A DNA stretch of 64,000 nucleotides, from assembly GCA_029265255.1 (NCBI GenBank), contig JAJUJQ010000001.1, forward strand, positions 186,001 through 250,000, read 5' to 3'. The position numbers were made by a program, and so were the translations under genes. How positions within the stretch are numbered: the stretch's first letter is position 1; the number at the start of each line of letters is the position of its first letter. This document shows positions 37,382 through 48,900 of this stretch, in pieces. The stretch comes from Spirochaetota bacterium (GTDB taxonomy: Bacteria > Spirochaetota > Spirochaetia > Treponematales > Rectinemataceae). The notes below the pieces were generated by a model that had not been told where the DNA came from, did not search any database, and worked only from the letters and a program-made list of their open reading frames with translations.

Positions 37382-38341
37382 ATGATGAGTCAAATACCTG
37401 CGTTCCCGGATTTTGCGCCAGTCAGCCTTGAAATGAAGCCGGATCTCTTTCCTGGTTTGAGTCTGCTTCCGGATGGTATTTCAGAATTTAGCTTTGCCGG
37501 ATTGTACCTATTCAGACATACATATCATTATAAACTATCGCGCCTTTCGGATGGCAGTCTTGTCGTGTCCGGTTCCAAAAAAGGCAAGACGTTTTTTTAT
37601 CTTCCGTGCTGTCTTCCTTCTCTTGACGTAGTAGACACTTTGATGCAGCGATTCGACTACCTGAGGCATTTGTCAGACTCCCAGGCTGCTGCCCACAGGG
37701 CTGCCCTTGAGGCGCGAGGCTATGTCGTTCAGGAAGATAGAGACAATTTCGATTACCTGTATCTTCGCGAAGATCTCGCGACGTTGAGCGGTAAGGCCTA
37801 CCACAAGAAGCGGAATCTCGTGAATGGGTTTATTTCGAGCTACACCTGCGAACAAAGGCCGTTGACTAAATCCAGGATAGCCGATGCTTTGGAGGTCCTC
37901 GAAGAGTGGCGTCTTACCAAGGGGATTGAGGGCGATTACACGGCCGCCCGCGAAGCGCTTGAGCTATTCGATCAGCTGGAGATGAAAGGAGCGATCTACT
38001 ACATCGACAATAAACCAGTAGGCTGGTGCCTTGGTGAATCGCTGGCGCGAGGCCGCATGTTCGCGGTGCATTTCGAAAAAGCATGCGATCGGTACAAGGG
38101 AATTTACCAGTTTATCAATCAGGCGTTTGCGCAATCCCTGCCCAGGCATTATCATTACATCAATCGCGAACAAGACCTGGGAGAAGAAGGGCTCAGGCAG
38201 GCGAAAATGACCTATCGGCCAGTCGGCTTTGTCAAGAAATACAGGGTGTTTCCTCCGGAACGGGCTGATTTCGCACCGTATGTGTCAGCACAGCCGGCGG
38301 AGTGCGGGCCTGGTACGATGCACGACTGCGCTGATGAATGA
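37382..38341 (+). CDS. DUF2156 (GNAT-fold) protein
   Basis: 319 residues. The whole sequence fits the DUF2156 fold, two tandem GNAT-like units as in the C-terminal catalytic domain of lysyl-phosphatidylglycerol synthase but without its membrane part: LSGKAYHKKRNLVNGF, MKGAIYYIDNKPVGWCLGE and HYHYINREQDLGEEGLRQAKMTY. Family members transfer acyl or aminoacyl groups; no substrate is evident. The start at 37382 (or 37385) is chosen from the promoter and the length of the homologous region; an open frame from 37295 extends into the divergent pepT promoter. Confidence 0.82.
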   Translation: MMSQIPAFPDFAPVSLEMKPDLFPGLSLLPDGISEFSFAGLYLFRHTYHYKLSRLSDGSLVVSGSKKGKTFFYLPCCLPSLDVVDTLMQRFDYLRHLSDSQAAAHRAALEARGYVVQEDRDNFDYLYLREDLATLSGKAYHKKRNLVNGFISSYTCEQRPLTKSRIADALEVLEEWRLTKGIEGDYTAAREALELFDQLEMKGAIYYIDNKPVGWCLGESLARGRMFAVHFEKACDRYKGIYQFINQAFAQSLPRHYHYINREQDLGEEGLRQAKMTYRPVGFVKKYRVFPPERADFAPYVSAQPAECGPGTMHDCADE

Positions 38342-38435
38342 AGCGGCTCGTTGCGGGGTGGAGACCTTTGTTCCTGCATGGCAATGTGAATGAAGGTCGC
38401 TGGAGGCAGAACCCGAAGCCAGTTTTAAATAGCGC

Positions 38436-38948
38436 TTAATGAAGGATGCCTGAGATCATATTCAGAAAACCTGCTCCGAGAATGGCATAAGCGCCATTGA
38501 TTTTTGTGAAGGCCGTCAGCAAGAATGCGGCGAGAGCGAATATCCATACCAGGGGATTGCTGCCTCTGGGAAGAAGTGCCCACAGAGTCATGAGTATCAT
38601 GGCCAGACTGCCGGACCTCAAGCTTTCATCCGCGCGGTCACGCCTGAGCGGAATGTGTTTGGAGAAGGCGAGGGCAATAATCATTGCGGCAAGAGGAAAG
38701 GCGATGACCGAAATGGTAGCGGTGATCGCCCCGATTATCCCGCCCTGCTGCCAGCCCACCAGCGTCGCCGCGTTAAGCGCAATCGGCCCCGGGGTTGACT
38801 GGGCAATGGCGATCAGCGATTTGAATGCCTGCTCGTCCATCCATCGCGGCACCACTTCCTGCTTGATCATGCCGACAACCGACCATCCCCCGCCAAAGGA
38901 AATGATTCCTATTTTAAGGAAAGTCAATGATACGCTCAGGATTTCCAT
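38436..38948 (-). CDS. Chromate transporter family (CHR), second half-subunit
   Basis: 170 residues, a single CHR domain: ISFGGGWSVVGMIKQEVVPR, ITPGPIALNAATLVGWQQGG-like QSTPGPIALN, and five to six hydrophobic segments. Short CHR proteins work as pairs; the other half is the gene immediately upstream, overlapping by 13 nt. The family exports chromate or related oxyanions, but the substrate is often untested in anaerobes. This is the last gene of a five-gene operon. Confidence 0.9.
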   Translation of the reverse strand: MEILSVSLTFLKIGIISFGGGWSVVGMIKQEVVPRWMDEQAFKSLIAIAQSTPGPIALNAATLVGWQQGGIIGAITATISVIAFPLAAMIIALAFSKHIPLRRDRADESLRSGSLAMILMTLWALLPRGSNPLVWIFALAAFLLTAFTKINGAYAILGAGFLNMISGILH

Positions 38949-39505
38949 ATTGAACGCTCCGCGTAGATCAGCGCAATTCCCGCGATGAGAATGTAAAAAG
39001 CCAAGGAGGGGAAGACCGAGAGCAACACCGCGAGCGCGGTGACTTCAATGACGGCTCGAACTGACCACTTTCTGTTTCTGGCGGCACGGTACAGCATCGA
39101 AGCGACAAGCCCGGGTACCACCGCGCCCGCTCCTCTCAAGAAACGCTGGAAAAGATTGCTTTGTCCAACATTGCGAATGAAAATCCCTACCACCACAAGC
39201 GCGATGAAGGGAGGGAGCACTACTCCGAATACTGCTGCGACGCAGCCGCGTATGCCTGCGATGTGATATGCCGAGAGAAATGAAGTGCTGAGGGCGATAG
39301 GTCCGGGGAACACCTGCGCACGCGCGAATATGCGGTAAAATTCCTTTTCCTGTATCCAGCCTTTCTTTTCGAACGCGTTGCCGATCGCCGGTACGATCGC
39401 ATAGCCGCCGCCGAGTGTGATGAAGACAATGCGAGCTAGTGTCAGGAATATGTTCCATGGAGTCGGCTTCTTAAATTTGTCCGCTGGTGTGTTGGGGTTC
39501 TTCAT
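38936..39505 (-). CDS. Chromate transporter family (CHR), first half-subunit
   Basis: 189 residues with the CHR motifs FITLGGGYAIVPAIGNAF and AQVFPGPIALSTSFLSAYHIAG and about six membrane segments. It pairs with the following gene. The ATG at 39505 has AAGGAG 7 nt upstream and overlaps the addA stop by 4 nt; the longer open frame is not supported. Confidence 0.9.
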   Translation of the reverse strand: MKNPNTPADKFKKPTPWNIFLTLARIVFITLGGGYAIVPAIGNAFEKKGWIQEKEFYRIFARAQVFPGPIALSTSFLSAYHIAGIRGCVAAVFGVVLPPFIALVVVGIFIRNVGQSNLFQRFLRGAGAVVPGLVASMLYRAARNRKWSVRAVIEVTALAVLLSVFPSLAFYILIAGIALIYAERSIWKS

Positions 39506-42500
39506 CGCATACTCCTTTGCTCGCACCATTCTGCGAGATCGGATTCGTCGATTTCCCCTTCGATCCAAGCAACTGAGCCAGTCGACAGAAACAGGAGTCC
39601 CGCCATTATCATTTTATCAGGGTACAGGAGTCTGGCTGCCCGCTTGTATGCAGCAATCTGGGCGGCGTATCGGCCGGGTGTCATCTGTTTGTCGGTTTTT
39701 AGATCGAGGATGAGGATATCCTGTATCCCCTCCAGCAGGATATCCATGCGTCCCTCGAGTGTCCACTGGCCTGCCAAAAGAAGGAACGGGAATTCTGTCT
39801 TTGCGGTTCTTCGATCGAGCATCAAACGCCAGAATGAAGATGCAAAGAGCGGCTGGAGCGCTTCACCAGCTCGATCGATGATGCCGGGGAACGATGAGAT
39901 GCCGCGCGCGACTTCGTCGGATGGCTTAAACCGCTCTCTGGGCTGCCCGGAGGCGACGAATGCGAATAGCTCATGCACCAATGTACCATAGACCGAAGAC
40001 TCCAGCCCCGAATCTTCGTTCACCTGAGCTATTGATGGTTCGAATAGGTGTTCGATTCGAATGCTAGCGTTCCAGGTCGCTGTCGGCTCTAGCTGGGTTA
40101 CCGCAAAGCGGCGCCGCGGTCGAGCGAGTTCCACCGTAGGGGCACGTTCGTATGCCTGGGCAATACGTGCAAGATCGGGTGTTTCGGTCTCGGCACCAGA
40201 ACCAGCGCGATTTTCGGAAGAAACCTCGCGATCGGTCGCTGGCGGCTCGATAATGAGCCTGAGCGATTCGAGATGCGAGGGCAAGGAAGGCTTCTCATCC
40301 GGACTGGTTGCCGCGCCAAGAGGGATTTTTGCGGTGCTGCCTAAAAGACAAGCGTGGAAACTGTCACTGTCGTAATTGCGCGAAGGCTCTGAGCCAAACA
40401 TCGCGAGATGGTCGATCGCTCTTGTGCAGGCAACATATAGGAGCCGCCTGGTTTCAGCGCTTTCCTTTCTGCTGCGAAGGGTGCGCGCATGTGTCTGCAG
40501 GAAATTCGAACCGCTGTCCTGGCGGTCATGGAAACCGATATCAATCGTAAAGTATTGAGGTTCGGGATATCCGGCCGGCAGGGAAACCGATTCTGGAATA
40601 ATAGGCGCGTCCAGTATGCCCCAATAATCCTGTGCCCGACCCCCGACCTTTGATTCCATCCATGGGATGATGACAATCGGAAATTCGAGGCCTTTCGATT
40701 TGTGGACGGTCAGAAGCCGCACGCCTACTTCTTCGCGTGCCCGCAGCATTTTGCCAGAATCGAACACGCGCGTACCACACATGTAGTCCCGGATGACTTC
40801 GCACAAATGGCTGACGCCGCCACCCGATGCCTCGATTCTGGCAGCGATTGCTCTGATTGAGTTCCAGTGATCGAGATAGTGGTGCCGGCGGGGATCGGAT
40901 ATCAGAAATAATCCGAGATAGCCTCGATCCCACAGCAGGTCGACCAGGTCCAAGAGAGGCAGATGATCGGCCCGTTTCTCCAGCTCTTCATACAAGGAGA
41001 TGAGCCGCTGGACTGCTTCCATATCTTCCTGCGAAAGGTTAGCAAGGGTTTTTCGTTCGGATGCGAGCTCGATCCGAATCTCCTTGAGACTCAGGCGTGA
41101 GGACAACACTAGCACATAGCCGTCGTTGGAAATCCGGCACAGAGGGCTCCTCAGCACGGCTGCGGTCGCAAAAATATCGCTGTCGTCAAGCAGGAGGCGC
41201 AGCATGTAGTACAGGTCGTTGATAGGCTGTTCAGAAAAGAGCGCCGATCCCGATTCGCTGGTAAAGGGAATGCCGAGCATCCGCAAATACTTTTCCAGCA
41301 GGTACTGGTTTTTCCCGCTCCGCATAAGAATGGCAATATCTGCATACTGCGCAGGCCTCAGACTTGAGCCCTGGCGCACCATGAGTGGGCTTGAGGATTT
41401 GACGGCGTGCAGGATCCACCGCGCAATGCGAAAGGCCTGGGATTCGTCGCGATCCAGCATGTTGCCAGGTATGGCGGCTGAACCCATATTGAATCCACTG
41501 ATCAGGTGGTATTCGATATGCGATTCAAAGCCCGAAGGTTCGGGCTGCTCCGACGCCTCCATTGGCGCATAGATCGCTTCGAAGGGATAGGGGGCTTCCG
41601 GGTCCTCTGGTCGCAGGATATAGGGGAAGGCTTGATTGAAAAAGTGGATGAGGCTGGCGCAGCTTCGGTAGTTCCGTACAAGTCTGAGCGGCGTGGCTCC
41701 GAGTTCGTTGGCAAGCTGCTGGAAGACGCTCACATCGGCACCGCGAAATAGATAGATGGACTGTTTTTCATCGCCCACAAAGAACAGCTTTCCTTCTTCA
41801 ATATCCGCCGGATGTTTCGGATGCTCCTTAAGGCTTAACAGCATGAGGATGCGCTTCTGAAGACTGTTGTTGTCCTGGAACTCATCGATAAGAATATGGC
41901 GAAAACGCCGCGCCAATTCTCTCCTGGTTTCTTCGTCCTGTTTCAGGATATCCTCAGCGAGAAGGCCGAGATCCTTGAAATCCATCACATTCGCGCGACG
42001 CTTTTCCTCACAAAGGCTTTCCGCGTACCGGTCGAGATGATTCATGATTTCCCGGTATTCGGAAAGAAATATCTCGAAATCCGCAAGTTCCGAGAACTTG
42101 TCCAGAAAGCGCTTTTTCTCACGCGCGGTCTTGCTACTGTCACGGAACAGAATCTGGAAAAGCTCCTTGAGGCGCTGTTCGAGGGGATCATTGCGGGCTA
42201 CTTTCGTGAGGTTGACTTTCGAGGAAGGTTCGTTGAAGAAATCGACAAAATCCCGGAGGGGTTTGAAATTCAGCGGATCGGAGTTCTTTACTAGTTGCAT
42301 AGACTGATCGAGGCGTTCCGCCAGCGCGATCACCTTTCGGGTTTCTTCCCTGAAATCCTCCCGTCTGCCCTGTGATGCGCATGCCAGCAGCTCATTCACC
42401 AGCGCTGACGCTTCCTCAATCACTGCGCGTCCGATTCTGCGGAATTCTGCTTCAGCGAGACGGAAGGCCGCGGCACAGAAATGCCGGCCCTGCCAGTGCG

Positions 42501-43044
42501 GGGCGATATTCGCTGTGCCGAAGGAAGCAAACAGGTGACGCACTATGGCATCGAATCCAAATGCGTCGAGCAGGGAGGCTAGACCAGGCTCTTCCATGTG
42601 AGAGAGCACATAGTGGTAGGCTGTTTTTTCCGCGAGTTCTCTGCAAAGGTCCTCGTCAATGGCGAATTCGGGCGTGTAGCCGTACCGTATGGCATACGTC
42701 GAAACAATTTCCTTGCAAAAGGAGTCGAGTGTCTGGATATGCGACTGAGCGAGACGTTCGGTGAGCTCATGCATCGGAGTATCACAGGATGTCAAAGCCT
42801 CATACAGACGGCTGGCCATCTCTGCAGCCGCTTTTCTGGTAAAAGTGAGCGCGAGAATCGATTCGGGAGGAACCTGCTTTTCGAGGACCAAATACAAATA
42901 TCGCCCGACAAGGGTACTAGTCTTGCCTGCTCCGGCTCCCGCGGTGACGACTGCGGTTGCCTCAGTCCGAGCGGCTTCCTTCTGGTGGTCGTCCAGAGCA
43001 TCGATCAGGTCGTACGGGGACTTCAATTGTGATGATCGTGTCAT
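39502..43044 (-). CDS. addA: AddA-type helicase-nuclease
   Basis: 1180 residues, UvrD/Rep superfamily 1 helicase with C-terminal nuclease. Walker A is VTAGAGAGKTS (K41); Walker B and motif II are HILIDEFQDNN; LRLVRNYRS and GVRLLTVHKSKGLEFP are further helicase motifs. The PD-(D/E)XK nuclease is near the C-terminus: LEGRMDILLE, LILDLKTDKQ and YAAQIAAYKRAA. With AddB it resects double-strand breaks for recombination. Its start overlaps the addB stop by 4 nt. Confidence 0.92.
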   Translation of the reverse strand: MTRSSQLKSPYDLIDALDDHQKEAARTEATAVVTAGAGAGKTSTLVGRYLYLVLEKQVPPESILALTFTRKAAAEMASRLYEALTSCDTPMHELTERLAQSHIQTLDSFCKEIVSTYAIRYGYTPEFAIDEDLCRELAEKTAYHYVLSHMEEPGLASLLDAFGFDAIVRHLFASFGTANIAPHWQGRHFCAAAFRLAEAEFRRIGRAVIEEASALVNELLACASQGRREDFREETRKVIALAERLDQSMQLVKNSDPLNFKPLRDFVDFFNEPSSKVNLTKVARNDPLEQRLKELFQILFRDSSKTAREKKRFLDKFSELADFEIFLSEYREIMNHLDRYAESLCEEKRRANVMDFKDLGLLAEDILKQDEETRRELARRFRHILIDEFQDNNSLQKRILMLLSLKEHPKHPADIEEGKLFFVGDEKQSIYLFRGADVSVFQQLANELGATPLRLVRNYRSCASLIHFFNQAFPYILRPEDPEAPYPFEAIYAPMEASEQPEPSGFESHIEYHLISGFNMGSAAIPGNMLDRDESQAFRIARWILHAVKSSSPLMVRQGSSLRPAQYADIAILMRSGKNQYLLEKYLRMLGIPFTSESGSALFSEQPINDLYYMLRLLLDDSDIFATAAVLRSPLCRISNDGYVLVLSSRLSLKEIRIELASERKTLANLSQEDMEAVQRLISLYEELEKRADHLPLLDLVDLLWDRGYLGLFLISDPRRHHYLDHWNSIRAIAARIEASGGGVSHLCEVIRDYMCGTRVFDSGKMLRAREEVGVRLLTVHKSKGLEFPIVIIPWMESKVGGRAQDYWGILDAPIIPESVSLPAGYPEPQYFTIDIGFHDRQDSGSNFLQTHARTLRSRKESAETRRLLYVACTRAIDHLAMFGSEPSRNYDSDSFHACLLGSTAKIPLGAATSPDEKPSLPSHLESLRLIIEPPATDREVSSENRAGSGAETETPDLARIAQAYERAPTVELARPRRRFAVTQLEPTATWNASIRIEHLFEPSIAQVNEDSGLESSVYGTLVHELFAFVASGQPRERFKPSDEVARGISSFPGIIDRAGEALQPLFASSFWRLMLDRRTAKTEFPFLLLAGQWTLEGRMDILLEGIQDILILDLKTDKQMTPGRYAAQIAAYKRAARLLYPDKMIMAGLLFLSTGSVAWIEGEIDESDLAEWCEQRSMR

Positions 43045-45974
43045 GGCAGCTCCATGAAATACCAGAATCTACAGAGAGGTTTTGCCTTGCAGTCTTCACA
43101 GAATCTGCGAAGAATAGTGGGAGAAAGCAGTCTGCATTCCGCCACAGCGACCGCTGCCCGGGCAAGTATTGCATGCAGTTCAGCCCGTACCTCAGAGGTC
43201 TCTGCCTCGTTATTGAACACAGAAGAAAGCCGAAATGACTCCGGCGCGGCTTGTGGCTTGATATAGGCGGCACCTTCTGCTTTTTCAATGGACCAGTACA
43301 CTGCTCCTTCGACACGGCCGCCATTTTTTTCCATAAGGAGCGCATAGGCTGGCACCTGAATCTCGGAAATCGCAGGAATGACTGGCATTGGCGACTGGGT
43401 TACGTCGTATTCTGCCGATTTTGGATTCGTCTTCATATCCGAAGGATTTGGAATATTGTTCTTCTTATAGTCTAGGATGATGTACGCGTTCTGCCTGGTA
43501 GCGGGATCAATGCGGTGGAACACACAGTCGGCTCGTCCCTGGAGGTATGCGTGTGCCGCGTCGAAACGGTGGCGGAGTTTCACTTCGAAGCCACTACGCG
43601 TATATCCGGCGCATAATGTCTGCTCAAACTGCCAAAGGGTGTAGAGCCGGTGTCTGGCCTTTCTTATGAAAGCACGAAGGAGGGGGCGGATACCGGGTCC
43701 TTTTTCGCGGTAGAGCGATTCTGATACAGGCCGGAGAACACGGTCGAATGCGGCGTCAAACGAGGCAGAATCCACCGCCTGCAGCTCATGCAGGCGTTCC
43801 ACTACCGCGCGATACAGACGATGCAGGAATTCGCCGATGACCAAATTGCTGTCGTCAAGGTCGGCAGAATCTTCAAGGCCGATTCTGCGCGAAAACCATT
43901 TGAATGGACATTCGGATATTTCTTTGAGTGAATGCGGATTGAATATGGGCCAGACCGCGCTGTTGCCATCGCGCGATTCAGGTTCCGGTTCTTCGATGCA
44001 TCCAGCGGCACTCAGGAATTTCACTGCGACATGCACGTGGATAGGATCTGGATTGCTGTACTTTTTCAGCGGGAACCGGAGGTGGGCATTGTCTTTTCCA
44101 AATCCTTCCTTGAAGCGTTCCTTCTGCCGCGCAGTGAGCGCGGCGCCACCCACTAAGTCTGGCAGTTTCCAGAGAGCCTGTTCTGCGTGGCGGGGGAGGA
44201 GGGCCAGAATGTGTCGCGCGTCAGGATTGGCCGCGTGAACGCGGCTGCCGAATGCGGGGTGCGCTACCTCTGCTTCACCGAATCCCTCTTTTGCGAGGCT
44301 GAACGCGACTTCTCCCTGGGCATGAAACGCCAGCAAGTTTTCTATCAACCGACTGGCCGACTCGCGCGCAATCGTTGAATCCGATTTTTCCTCGAGCAAT
44401 GCTGCCAGTTCCGCGCGCACTCCGAACAATGGAGCCTGATATGCCGCGAGTCCCTGTTGCGATGCGCCGAGAACATAGTGCGAGAGAGCAGCCATACCGG
44501 TACTCGTCCCAAAATCGAATACGCGAACCTCGTTCCCCTGAGTCGCAGGGATGTAGCGTTTTGAGCCGAGATATGCAAGGTAGAATTCGAAAGGAGAAGG
44601 AATGATCGGAGTCATTTCCCCTGTGGTTTCTTTGCCGCGGAATCCTTGGAGCTCGTCCAGCGCCAGTCGCATTGAACGGTCGGTGGCAGGGTCAGCGCTC
44701 AAAACACTGGTATCGGTCCATCGTTCTAAGAACAATAGAAGTCTGCGATATAATCCCTCCCAGGTCGGCTGTGAAGTGAGGTCGTCAACCTCGCGGGTGA
44801 ATGACCGATACAATAGGGCGGTCTGGGTATCGCAGAGTCCTGTCTGAATCGCTTCATTCCAAAGGTGATCGATATACGCTTTTTCGGGTGAAAGCCAGGG
44901 GATGTGAGCGGCGGTCGCGGCGCGATACAGGTTCTTCCATCCTTCGGGTTTTGCGGCCGTGAGGGCTTTGAATGATATGAGCCTGCTCATGGTACGGAGA
45001 GAAAGACCTTCACGTGCGACATCGGCGATCACTTCGAGGAATCGTCCGAAGGTACTGAACAAGAGAGGAGTGCCCGCCCTGATATTCAGCGGTACCCCGC
45101 ATTCCGCAGCAACCTGTCGAATCCATGCGGATTTTTCCGGGTTCAACCCGCATACAGAAATCGCGATATCGGAAGGCTCGAGCCCCCGCACGATGTCGCG
45201 TGCCGCCGACCCAAGAGCCCATTCAATCTCATCCAGAGCTGTTTCGAAGACAAGACATGAAGGGCCGGACTTTTCCTTGGCAGCAGGCCACTTTTGGCTT
45301 GCTTCGCCAAACCGAGATATTCGTCCCTGAATTTTCTTCTGTTGGACTTCTCTTGGGATCTGACCATACACGCGCGCGTGAAAGCCACTTTTCAGTACAA
45401 GCGGGCTGAATAGAGGGTCTGCCAGGTGGTGGAGGGCAAGATAGGCGCGATAGTCCTTCGCGAGGCCGAGCAATTCGTCGGTTTCTTCCTGCAGGGAGGC
45501 AGGGCGCATCTGCTCCGGAACTATTGTTTCTTTTTCATGCGCGAGGCTCACAGCAGCCAGCGCAGGAATTAGGCGTGCGATCCGGGATATGGCTGGAAGG
45601 GAAGGCACACTATTGCGAGGAAGCAGATGCTGCAAAAACGGTGTTCTTGATTGCCGGGCCGTGATGCCTCCGGCCCAAAGCCAGCGATCCGCAAACCGGG
45701 CAATTCGTCGGGAACCACATTGTTCTTCCGGCAGGCAGAGTTCCAGAAACGCGTCCATGCCCATGAAGCGATCGAGAGGAACTGCTTTCCTGATGCCAGA
45801 TTCCACAAGCAGATATGCCCAGGATTCCGCCGAGTCCTGCGAAGGGAATACCAGGATGGTGTCCGGTCTTTCGATGGACGCAAGCACATCGGTTCCGAGG
45901 GGAGAATCAAGAAGTCGCTCAAATCGGGAGGCACGGAATTTCGATGAAGTCATGCCAATCTCCGTGACGCTCAC
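43041..45974 (-). CDS. addB: AddB-type exonuclease (PD-(D/E)XK, Fe-S)
   Basis: 977 residues, diverged. The C-terminal nuclease is visible in LQGRADCVFHR and YIILDYKKNN. The four cysteines of the AddB iron-sulfur staple are present: one in ISECPFKWFSRR and three in RFCEDCKAKPLCRFW at the end. The N-terminal half resembles an inactivated helicase without an intact Walker A, as in AddB. The start is a GTG (45974) overlapping the upstream stop, with AAGGAAG before it. Order addB-addA as in Firmicutes. Confidence 0.85.
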   Translation of the reverse strand: MSVTEIGMTSSKFRASRFERLLDSPLGTDVLASIERPDTILVFPSQDSAESWAYLLVESGIRKAVPLDRFMGMDAFLELCLPEEQCGSRRIARFADRWLWAGGITARQSRTPFLQHLLPRNSVPSLPAISRIARLIPALAAVSLAHEKETIVPEQMRPASLQEETDELLGLAKDYRAYLALHHLADPLFSPLVLKSGFHARVYGQIPREVQQKKIQGRISRFGEASQKWPAAKEKSGPSCLVFETALDEIEWALGSAARDIVRGLEPSDIAISVCGLNPEKSAWIRQVAAECGVPLNIRAGTPLLFSTFGRFLEVIADVAREGLSLRTMSRLISFKALTAAKPEGWKNLYRAATAAHIPWLSPEKAYIDHLWNEAIQTGLCDTQTALLYRSFTREVDDLTSQPTWEGLYRRLLLFLERWTDTSVLSADPATDRSMRLALDELQGFRGKETTGEMTPIIPSPFEFYLAYLGSKRYIPATQGNEVRVFDFGTSTGMAALSHYVLGASQQGLAAYQAPLFGVRAELAALLEEKSDSTIARESASRLIENLLAFHAQGEVAFSLAKEGFGEAEVAHPAFGSRVHAANPDARHILALLPRHAEQALWKLPDLVGGAALTARQKERFKEGFGKDNAHLRFPLKKYSNPDPIHVHVAVKFLSAAGCIEEPEPESRDGNSAVWPIFNPHSLKEISECPFKWFSRRIGLEDSADLDDSNLVIGEFLHRLYRAVVERLHELQAVDSASFDAAFDRVLRPVSESLYREKGPGIRPLLRAFIRKARHRLYTLWQFEQTLCAGYTRSGFEVKLRHRFDAAHAYLQGRADCVFHRIDPATRQNAYIILDYKKNNIPNPSDMKTNPKSAEYDVTQSPMPVIPAISEIQVPAYALLMEKNGGRVEGAVYWSIEKAEGAAYIKPQAAPESFRLSSVFNNEAETSEVRAELHAILARAAVAVAECRLLSPTILRRFCEDCKAKPLCRFWYFMELP

Positions 45975-48900
45975 ACACTTCCTTTCAATCGCAGGATGAG
46001 ATCCTCGGTGCGGTATCCAGCCTCTTCCGTTTCATTACTGATCAGTGAGGCGACACGGCTCCAGAATGTGACATACCCAGAGCGGCCCTGTGGATGATCC
46101 TGATCAATGCTGGCAATCCTGACAAAGTCAGGAAGCATGTCCAAGAGGAATGCGAAACGCTCTCTATTGAAATATTCTGTTCCTCGATAATGATTTACCC
46201 AAAGAACCTCTCGCAGAAGGGGATCTTTGAACATACCGCTGGCCACATGGATCGCCGCGTCCTTCTCTGAACCTGCTGCGAAAGTGTCCTGCTTCATGAT
46301 GAAGAGGTGATTGCCTTTTTCCCGCTCATGCACGCAGTAAAGCGCCCAGGCAATGGCAATTTCCGCGCAAACCGCTGCGTCAAGCCCCTCTGCACACTTG
46401 AAGGAACCAGTCCTTCCGCGGCGGCCGGCAAATTCGCGGAGCTTGCGGGCAATGCGGTATTCTTCGACCACATGACGGATTTCGCTGCGTATGCCATCCT
46501 CGGAAAGCGCTCGCAGCAATCCTTCGGTAAAGGCATACACGAGGTGGATAAGCCGCTTTTCTTGGGTGAAGATCGAAGTCCGGCGCTGGCCCGCATCGGA
46601 TGGCTGCGCACACGATGGATAAAGTAGTTCCAGAACTAGCGCGAGCCACGAGACCGCCTTCACTATCGCGCTCGCGCGAGGCGCTGGATGTGGGTATTCG
46701 CTGCCGGCGGTGGTGCAGAGACGCGCAAAGAACATCTCGGAAAAGATGGCTGCTCGTTCGATTGCTTCGCGAGCGGAAAGCCCCGCGGCATCTTCGATGC
46801 TATCAAGACTGCCGATCGCGTTGTACAGCGCGCGGTAGAGATCGGGCTGGTCTGCCTCCAGAAGGGCATCGTCGAGGTCCGCGATGCCACGTGTTCCGAA
46901 TATCTCGTGGAGGCGCGAATAGCGTCCTTCGGTGTCATGAACGTTGCAGATGTCGAGAAAGACCTTACTCTGATATCCTTCGAGAGATGTTGTCAATCCC
47001 GACGCTGCGATTTCCTCACTGCGGTAGATGTGCCAGATTCCTGATCGGATTTCGCGCATGATGACGAAATTATCGGGGGATGGATCGATTCCTAGCGCTT
47101 TCGCGAGGGAAACGGTCTCGAGGTGTTTCCTGCCGTCGGGCAATTTGACGGTAAAGGCACAGGACGTATGGATTCTTCCTGTGGTGCGCTCCCAGCAGTT
47201 GTTGTAGAACACAAGGGCTCTTTGCTGTCCTAGGCCATTTGTGTAGGCAAACACGTTTTCGTCGACGGTACCATCGTGTCTCACGAAATCGAACAGATGG
47301 AAATGATCGACTTCAGCAAACAGGGGCCGCATGCGCAGCAGAGGGAATATTTCCCGCTCATGCCGGGCGATGAAATCCCTATCCGGTGTTTCTTCCCGAT
47401 AGGAGCGCTTAAATTCCATCCCGTACTTCTCAGTAAAGCCTTCGATCTGTCCGTGGGCAATCATCGGCAATCCAGGCATTGTCGCGAGAAGCGTACAGAC
47501 ACCGAAGTACTTGTCTCCCTTGCCAAATTGGGCGACTGCCGTCTCCTCATCAGGATTGCTCAGAAAATTGACGAATCGCTTGAGAATATCGCGATCGAAT
47601 TCCATGGTATTTTTAATGGTCAGGCGGTACAGGGAATTTTTTTCTTCCTTGAGCATATTCATGAAAGCCGAGTTGTACACTCGGTGCATACCCAGCGTAC
47701 GCACAAAATACCCTTCCATGAGCCAGAACGCCTCAGCCAGCAGGAGCGTATCCGGGGCCTTCTGCGCGCATTGGTCGACCACTTCCCGCCAGAATTCGTT
47801 CGGTATCGCTTTATCGAAGGCTTCGTCGCTCATGGCATGGTCAGAACGCGAAGGGATGGCGCCGCCCATGCCGGGCGCTGGATACCACAGCCTGCGAATG
47901 TGCTGCTTCGCGAGCACCATGGCGGCATCAAATCGGATGATGTTGAAATGCTGCGCGACATGAAGAATGCGTTCCATGACGGCTTCGCGCGCAGCGGGGT
48001 TCAGGAAATCGATCTGGGCAGTGTCGTTCCATGGCATGCTGGTTCCGTCGTTGCCATGGTAGATGTAGCGGACATTCCCGGTTTTGCGGTCGAGTCTCTT
48101 AAATACGACAGCCGCATCAGTTCGGCTGTAATAGTGATCCTCTAGCCAGATACCGACGGTCGGATCGCTGGAGAGATCTGGGCCGTTGAAGGTATAGGAT
48201 GGAAATGGGCAGTGGGCAAGGCTGATAAAAAGATCAGGCCGTTCACGAACCCATCGTGATTCGATGCCAGTGTGATTAGGCACCATATCGGCTGCGAGAC
48301 GGATGCCGTACTGCCGGCACCGCTCCCTGAAGCGGTCGAGCGCTTCCCAACCGCCGAGCTCGGGACTGATCTCATAATCAAAAAGCGAATAAGCCGATGC
48401 CGCCGCGTCTGGGTTGCCGCAGAGCTTCTTAATCTTTTCGCTCGCGGGGCTCCGTTCCCAGATGCCGATAAGCCACAGACCATTGATGCCCCGTTCGGCT
48501 ATGCTGAGAAGCTCCTCTTCGGGAATGTCATCGAGCCGTCGTATCGGCAGTCCATAGAGACGCGAGAGCTGATGCAGCCAGACGAGCGCGTTTTTGGCGA
48601 GCAACACAAGCGAGGGCATCCATGAGCGATCTGGGCTGAATTTTTCATATTCATGCCGCATGCTGCGATAGGAATACGCTTGGATGGGTCCCCGTCCCTG
48701 GGGGAAACGCGGCATCTGCTCTTCGTTGATCATGTCGATGCCGGAAAGCAGGGTCAGACGGAAATCACCAAGCAGTGCGCCCCAGTGTTCGGCAATCCAC
48801 GCGAGCTGATCTTTAAGCGAGTTCGGCGCGTGTCGCGCTGGTTCACGAAGCAGGTGGATCAGGTCGACACGGGAGCCATCTGATGCGTGAATGCCAGGCA

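Noticed and set aside
47276..48145. A 289-codon open frame opposite the GH13 gene
   Set aside because: It lies across the catalytic barrel coded on the minus strand and shows no domain of its own.
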